Assembly (NCBI GenBank): GCA_947169885.1
Contig: CAMVRM010000027.1
Coordinates: 1-42,963 of the forward strand
Direction of reading: 5' to 3'
DNA length: 42,963 bases
Origin: an uncultured Ruminococcus sp.
Lineage (GTDB): Bacteria > Bacillota > Clostridia > Oscillospirales > Ruminococcaceae
Shown here: positions 39,712-42,963 of the stretch, one piece after another
How the letters are laid out: each line of letters opens with the position of its first letter
Position numbering within the stretch: position 1 is the stretch's first letter
Notes under the pieces: model-generated
Seen by the model: only the letters and a program-made list of their open reading frames with translations
Told to the model about the DNA's origin: nothing
Databases searched by the model: none
Made by a program: the position numbers and the translations under genes

Positions 39712-39857
39712 TGTGTTTCACCTCTGTTATACATATTAGCAAACGCAATTAAAAACTCCCCACGAGCCAAAAGACACACGGGGACAATGTAAGCATTATT
39801 TGCTTCAATCCTCGGCGTGACTTACTTTTATGCACGCTGTCTTTAGATCACGAATGC
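39712..39857 (-). ncRNA. Ribosomal protein L10 leader
   Basis: The ~145-nt leader of rplJ has AAAGACAGCGTGCATAAAAG and GTCACGCCGAGG, then a CCCC/GGGG stem around GTCTTTTGGC (39758-39783) followed by TTTTT, as in Firmicutes L10 leaders. In the family, L10-L12 binding here causes termination. The fold was judged by eye. Confidence 0.7.
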
Positions 39858-39863
39858 TTAATT

Positions 39864-39892
39864 ATTATACTATATTGTTCTGTTTTTGTCAA
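39864..39892 (-). promoter_or_regulatory. Promoter of rplJ-rplL
   Basis: On the minus strand a perfect TTGACA (39887-39892), 17 bp, perfect TATAAT (39864-39869), about 150 bp before rplJ. Confidence 0.85.
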
Positions 39893-39922
39893 TAGTCATT
39901 CACGATTTTACTTGTAAATTTT

Positions 39923-40246
39923 TTATGAACATAACATATAGATACGTTCAAGTATACGTCCTTTGTCGATCGGTTCGAGTTTGCGGAAATTTTCGATAAG
40001 GGCTGTTTCGTCTTTGGTGAGGGTAGATGCAGTCAGTCCGCACTTATTATTTGTAAGCCCTGCGATGTAGTCGAGGGAAACATTATACAGCTTTGCAATA
40101 TTTATAGCAATATTCATAGGCAGTTCACTTTCGCCGCACTCATAGCGTCTATATTGTGTAAGATGAAGATACAGCTTGTCGGCAACTTGTTTCTGTGTGT
40201 AGTCGGAATCTTCACGAAGGTCTCTTATTCTTTGGTAATTGTGCAT
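39923..40246 (-). CDS. XRE-family HTH repressor
   Basis: The 107-residue product has a classic XRE helix-turn-helix in residues ~7-65 (DYTQKQVADKLYLHLTQYRR then NIAKLYNVSLDYIAGL) and a short helical C-terminus (~80-107). The start at 40246 (GGAGG 8 nt upstream) was chosen; TTG 40261 falls in the ribosome site. It is divergent from the membrane-protein gene and the shared region holds two palindromic AACACAA/TTGTGTT operators, so it most likely represses both genes. Confidence 0.88.
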   Translation of the reverse strand: MHNYQRIRDLREDSDYTQKQVADKLYLHLTQYRRYECGESELPMNIAINIAKLYNVSLDYIAGLTNNKCGLTASTLTKDETALIENFRKLEPIDKGRILERIYMLCS

Positions 40247-40288
40247 AAAACTTTCCTCCAAAATTGTGTTATAATTATTATACTACAT

Positions 40289-40358
40289 AACACAATTTTG
40301 TGTTGACAATCTTTAAAATATGTGTTATAATATATTAAATTAAACACAAATTTGTGTT
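40289..40358. promoter_or_regulatory. Divergent promoter with two palindromic operators
   Basis: Operator 1, AACACAA-TT-TTGTGTT (40289-40304), overlaps the -35 box of the plus-strand promoter TTGACA (40303-40308), 17 bp, TATAAT (40326-40331). Operator 2, AACACAAATTTGTGTT (40343-40358), is a perfect palindrome just after the -10. Half-sites also lie near 40263-40270 and 40319-40327. This is a textbook arrangement for repression by the XRE protein. Confidence 0.85.
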
Positions 40359-40383
40359 ATTATTATTAATTGGAGGGAATCAT

Positions 40384-41322
40384 ATGAATAGAAATACTCT
40401 TATAGAATATCTAAAAAATGTTATGTATCTTGAGCAGACCTGCTATGAAGAAGAACGTGTTCTGAATTATCTTAGTAATCAAAAGAACGCTTATTATAAT
40501 CCAAAACTTCAAAAGGAAGAGGAAGAAAACTACATAGATAGTTTATGGACTATTGTCGGGTGTGAGTTAGAAGATGAATTTGGATTGGCGGTTACAGCCG
40601 TAACAGCGGTACTTGCTATCATCTTTTGGATAATATATTTCGTAAAAGCACATGGAACAGATAATGGAACAAACGACAAATATATATATATTATCATTTC
40701 AATATGTATTATAATGTTTGGCATTCTACTTGTGTTTTCTAAAGCTAACGATAAATTGAAAGAGCAAAAACAAAAAAATAAGAGAATAAGAAATAATAAC
40801 GAAAAAATCAGAGAAAAAAATAAGTCTTTTAAAAATGAATGTACAAGAATAGCTAAACGACTTTCAATGGAATATGATTATTTGGAAAAGCAATATAATA
40901 GTACATATGACCTGTTAAACAGTTATTATGCTAAAGGAATTATTTATTACAAATACCGTGACATTGCCTGTGTTGCATCAATTCTTGAATACATTGAATC
41001 CGGACGAGCAAATGATCTTCCCACAGCTTACAACTTATTAGAGCAAGATATTAAATATAATAATGTTATTACAAAACTTGATATTATTATTGACAAACTA
41101 AACGATATTAGCATGAATCAGTATTATTTATACGATTCAATTTCACAAGCAAATAAAAATATCAATACTTTAAACAGCAATATATTAAGCAGTGCTAAAA
41201 GAATAAGTTCACAATTAGACAGACAAAATGATAATTTAGAATCTATCCGTTATGTTCAGGCAAAAGATAGTCGAAATCTTCAGTTAATTAAAGACCTTAC
41301 TTTTTACAATACGTTTTATTAA
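40384..41322 (+). CDS. Coiled-coil membrane protein of an XRE-controlled cassette
   Basis: The 312-residue product has two membrane helices (about 65-87 and 101-119), with a short polar loop, a long N-terminal helix (1-60) and a long C-terminal coiled-coil section (~125-312: NDKLKEQKQKNKRIRNNNEK and later LDIIIDKLNDI). It resembles a family of unknown-function membrane proteins in Clostridia accessory DNA, often near plasmid or phage genes. It is AT-rich and tightly repressed. A membrane toxin or defence effector is possible. GGAGGG precedes the ATG at 40384; the frame extends back to 40354 but overlaps operator 2. Confidence 0.6.
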   Translation: MNRNTLIEYLKNVMYLEQTCYEEERVLNYLSNQKNAYYNPKLQKEEEENYIDSLWTIVGCELEDEFGLAVTAVTAVLAIIFWIIYFVKAHGTDNGTNDKYIYIIISICIIMFGILLVFSKANDKLKEQKQKNKRIRNNNEKIREKNKSFKNECTRIAKRLSMEYDYLEKQYNSTYDLLNSYYAKGIIYYKYRDIACVASILEYIESGRANDLPTAYNLLEQDIKYNNVITKLDIIIDKLNDISMNQYYLYDSISQANKNINTLNSNILSSAKRISSQLDRQNDNLESIRYVQAKDSRNLQLIKDLTFYNTFY

Positions 41323-41333
41323 AGAAAAATTTC

Positions 41334-41370
41334 ACGGCTGCCCGAATTGCCCTCGGACAGCCGTTTTTTT
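41334..41370. terminator. Bidirectional terminator
   Basis: ACGGCTG (41334-41340) and inner CCGA pair with TCGG-a-CAGCCGT (to 41364), followed by seven T. It separates two convergent genes. Confidence 0.85.
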
Positions 41371-42796
41371 ATTCTGCTATTATGCGCTTTTTGGGTTCGT
41401 GCTTGCCTGAGCTGAAATACTCCTTTGTCTCACGGGCGGTCACGGCGGACAGCACTATCAGCGCCGTGACGTTGGGGACTGCCATTAGTCCGTTGAAGAT
41501 GTCCGCTAAGTTCCACACCGCTTCCACCGTCATGTATGGACCTATGAACACCGCCGCTATGTAGACCCAGCGGAAAATTTTCGTGGCTCGCTCCCCTGTT
41601 CCGAACAGGTAGCTCAGACAGCGCTCGGCGTAGTAGCTCCAGCCTAAGATAGTTGTGAATGCGAAAAACACAAGGCAGAGCATGAGAATGAACGCCGACA
41701 CACGCTCGGGGAACGGCAAGCCGTATTTGAACGCCGCTGTCGTTATCGCTACGCCTTTTAAGTCGGGGTCGCTCCATGCGCCGCTCATTATTATCGAAAG
41801 ACCTGTCATCGTGCAGATGCAGATAGTGTCGATGAATGTGCCTGTCATGGTCACAAGACCCTGACGGACCGGCTCTTTGGTCTTTGCGGCGGCGGCGGCT
41901 ATCGGGGCAGAGCCTAAGCCTGCTTCGTTGGAGAAGATGCCCCTTGCTACGCCCTTTTGCATGGCGAGAATTATCGTGCCGCCTGCTCCTGCGCCTGCTA
42001 TCGGACGAATGCCGAACGCTCCGCCGAAGATCTCCACTATCGCTCCGGGTATCTCCTTATAGTGCGTTACCATTATGATGAGGGCGCAGAGGACGTATGC
42101 TACCGCCATAAATGGGACGATTATTTCGGAGACTTTCGAGATGCTCTTTATACCGCCTATTATGACGAATGCGGCGGCGGCTGTTACCAGCAGACCCGTT
42201 ATCATCGTCACCCGTGTGACTTCAAAGCCTGCTATGTTCACAATGGGGCTATGCTCAAAAAAGCCGTTTGCGGCTGAGGTTATGCCGTTTATCTGGGTTA
42301 TCGTGCCTATGCCTAAAAGTCCTGCAAGCACGCCGAACAGTGCAAAGGCTTTGGCTAACCATTTCCACTTTCCTCCCATGCCTTTTTCGATATAGTAGAA
42401 CGGACCGCCTAAGTAGTGTTCCGACTTGTCGGAAGTGCGGTATTTTATCGCAAGCAGACCCTCGGCGTATTTTGTCGCCATGCCGAAGAATGCGGCTATT
42501 TCCATCCAGAACAGCGCTCCCGGACCGCCCACCGAAACGGCAGTCGCAACGCCTACGATGTTTCCTGTTCCGATAGTAGCTGAGAGGGCTGTGCAGAGTG
42601 CGCCGAAACTGGTGACTTCGCCGTCGCCGTCCTCCTCCCTGCCCACCATATATTTCAGGGCGAGTTTCAAGCGCCGCAATTGCAGGAATCCCAGCCGAAA
42701 TGTCAGCAGAACTCCGCATACCATTATAAATATGATAAGCGGCATTCCCCACACGGCATCATCGATCGATTGTATCAAAGAATTTACTTTTTCCAT
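41369..42796 (-). CDS. Alanine/glycine:cation symporter family protein
   Basis: The 475-residue product is a Na+-coupled amino-acid carrier of the AGCS family with about 10-11 membrane helices. Family signatures include LCTALSATIGTGNIVGVATA, PGALFWMEIAAFFGMATKYA and GIFSNEAGLGSAPIAAAAAK. It imports Ala/Gly with Na+ or H+. The length is that of a full-length protein. The ATG at 42796 has only a weak ribosome site (GTGGGG). It is probably monocistronic; a repeat-rich region lies upstream. Confidence 0.95.
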   Translation of the reverse strand: MEKVNSLIQSIDDAVWGMPLIIFIMVCGVLLTFRLGFLQLRRLKLALKYMVGREEDGDGEVTSFGALCTALSATIGTGNIVGVATAVSVGGPGALFWMEIAAFFGMATKYAEGLLAIKYRTSDKSEHYLGGPFYYIEKGMGGKWKWLAKAFALFGVLAGLLGIGTITQINGITSAANGFFEHSPIVNIAGFEVTRVTMITGLLVTAAAAFVIIGGIKSISKVSEIIVPFMAVAYVLCALIIMVTHYKEIPGAIVEIFGGAFGIRPIAGAGAGGTIILAMQKGVARGIFSNEAGLGSAPIAAAAAKTKEPVRQGLVTMTGTFIDTICICTMTGLSIIMSGAWSDPDLKGVAITTAAFKYGLPFPERVSAFILMLCLVFFAFTTILGWSYYAERCLSYLFGTGERATKIFRWVYIAAVFIGPYMTVEAVWNLADIFNGLMAVPNVTALIVLSAVTARETKEYFSSGKHEPKKRIIAE

Positions 42797-42822
42797 AACT
42801 ACCCCACTTTTTTCAAGATAAC

Positions 42823-42963
42823 AGATGATAGATAAGAGATTAAAAAATTAGAAATTAGAAATAAGAGATAAGAAATATGGTGCGCCTGCGGCGGTTTTGT
42901 TAAAATATGCAAATGAAGCGGAATCGCGCGTAAGCGACTTAGCGCACTCCGGTTGCGCTAGAC
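42823..42963. repeat. Mosaic intergenic repeats upstream of the symporter gene
   Basis: The stretch starts with ATAACAGATGATAGATAAG (also at 33061-33077), then purine-rich ATAAGAGATAAGAA. It continues with GGTGCGCCTGCGGCG (42879-42893), which matches 36891-36905 with one change. TTTTGTTAAAATATGCAAAT follows (42895-42921 with GAAGCGG), the inverse of 109-135. It ends in GCGCGTAAGCGAC/TTAGCGC inverted repeats. This joins three separate repeat families in one mosaic. Confidence 0.7.

Noticed and set aside
1-42963. CRISPR arrays, tRNA or rRNA genes, intact insertion sequences
   Set aside because: I saw no regular repeat-spacer array, no cloverleaf or rRNA segment, and no transposase or integrase gene.

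Overview
The window looks like chromosomal DNA from a spore-forming, Gram-positive anaerobe of the class Clostridia, most likely a Ruminococcus-like member of the Oscillospiraceae. The signs are a SpoVT regulator, a secreted dockerin protein, a cell-wall-type surface protein, a GGGtGRT/NifU-like pair, an 8-Cys ferredoxin, good Shine-Dalgarno sequences and frequent TTG starts. The genus is an inference; no rRNA or tRNA gene was seen.

Layout. (1) 1-12,100 is an accessory island. spoVT lies at its left edge (199-732) and a second copy of the spoVT promoter plus its first 34 codons lies at its right edge (11,907-12,072), in direct orientation. Between them are a secreted dockerin/lectin protein, the wreck of a mobilizable element (accessory gene, mobC, first ~40 codons of a relaxase, an oriT-like set of hairpins), AT-rich cargo (HTH protein, SHOCT membrane protein, DUF6076 protein, a zinc-ribbon/helical-protein operon), a decayed PLD-type pseudogene and an AlbA_2/ATPase (Schlafen-like) regulator. 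(2) 12,490-29,000 is mostly housekeeping: sbcD-sbcC, an Fe-S scaffold-like protein with a GGGtGRT protein, a DRE-TIM aldolase, an HD-GYP membrane protein, a voltage-gated K+ channel, a ferredoxin, an EF-G paralogue, a VWA lipoprotein and a large surface protein. (3) 29,236-30,463 holds a DUF896 gene coupled to a WYL-domain regulator. (4) 31,054-38,655 is a compact phage-derived cassette: small coiled-coil protein, TerS, TerL, portal, protease-like protein, capsid, connector-like and tail genes ending in a tail-hub-like gene. No integrase, tape measure, lysis or replication gene is present. (5) 38,747-39,711 is rplJ-rplL with an L10-type leader, followed by a divergent XRE-repressor/membrane-protein cassette and an alanine:cation symporter.

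How the parts work together. The left island reads as layered insertions into, or beside, spoVT. Its two spoVT segments are about 97% identical over the shared 101-bp coding part and both keep a forespore-type promoter, so the short copy may make an AbrB-only microprotein. The phage cassette has intact, overlapping frames and its own promoter with an inverted-repeat operator, so it appears maintained rather than decaying. It lacks the genes needed to be an autonomous phage. The best candidates for undescribed biology are this cassette, the zinc-ribbon/helical two-gene operon (7,384-9,450), the XRE/membrane cassette (39,923-41,322) and the AbrB-only forespore gene.

Limits: all family assignments come from reading the sequence by eye, with no database search.
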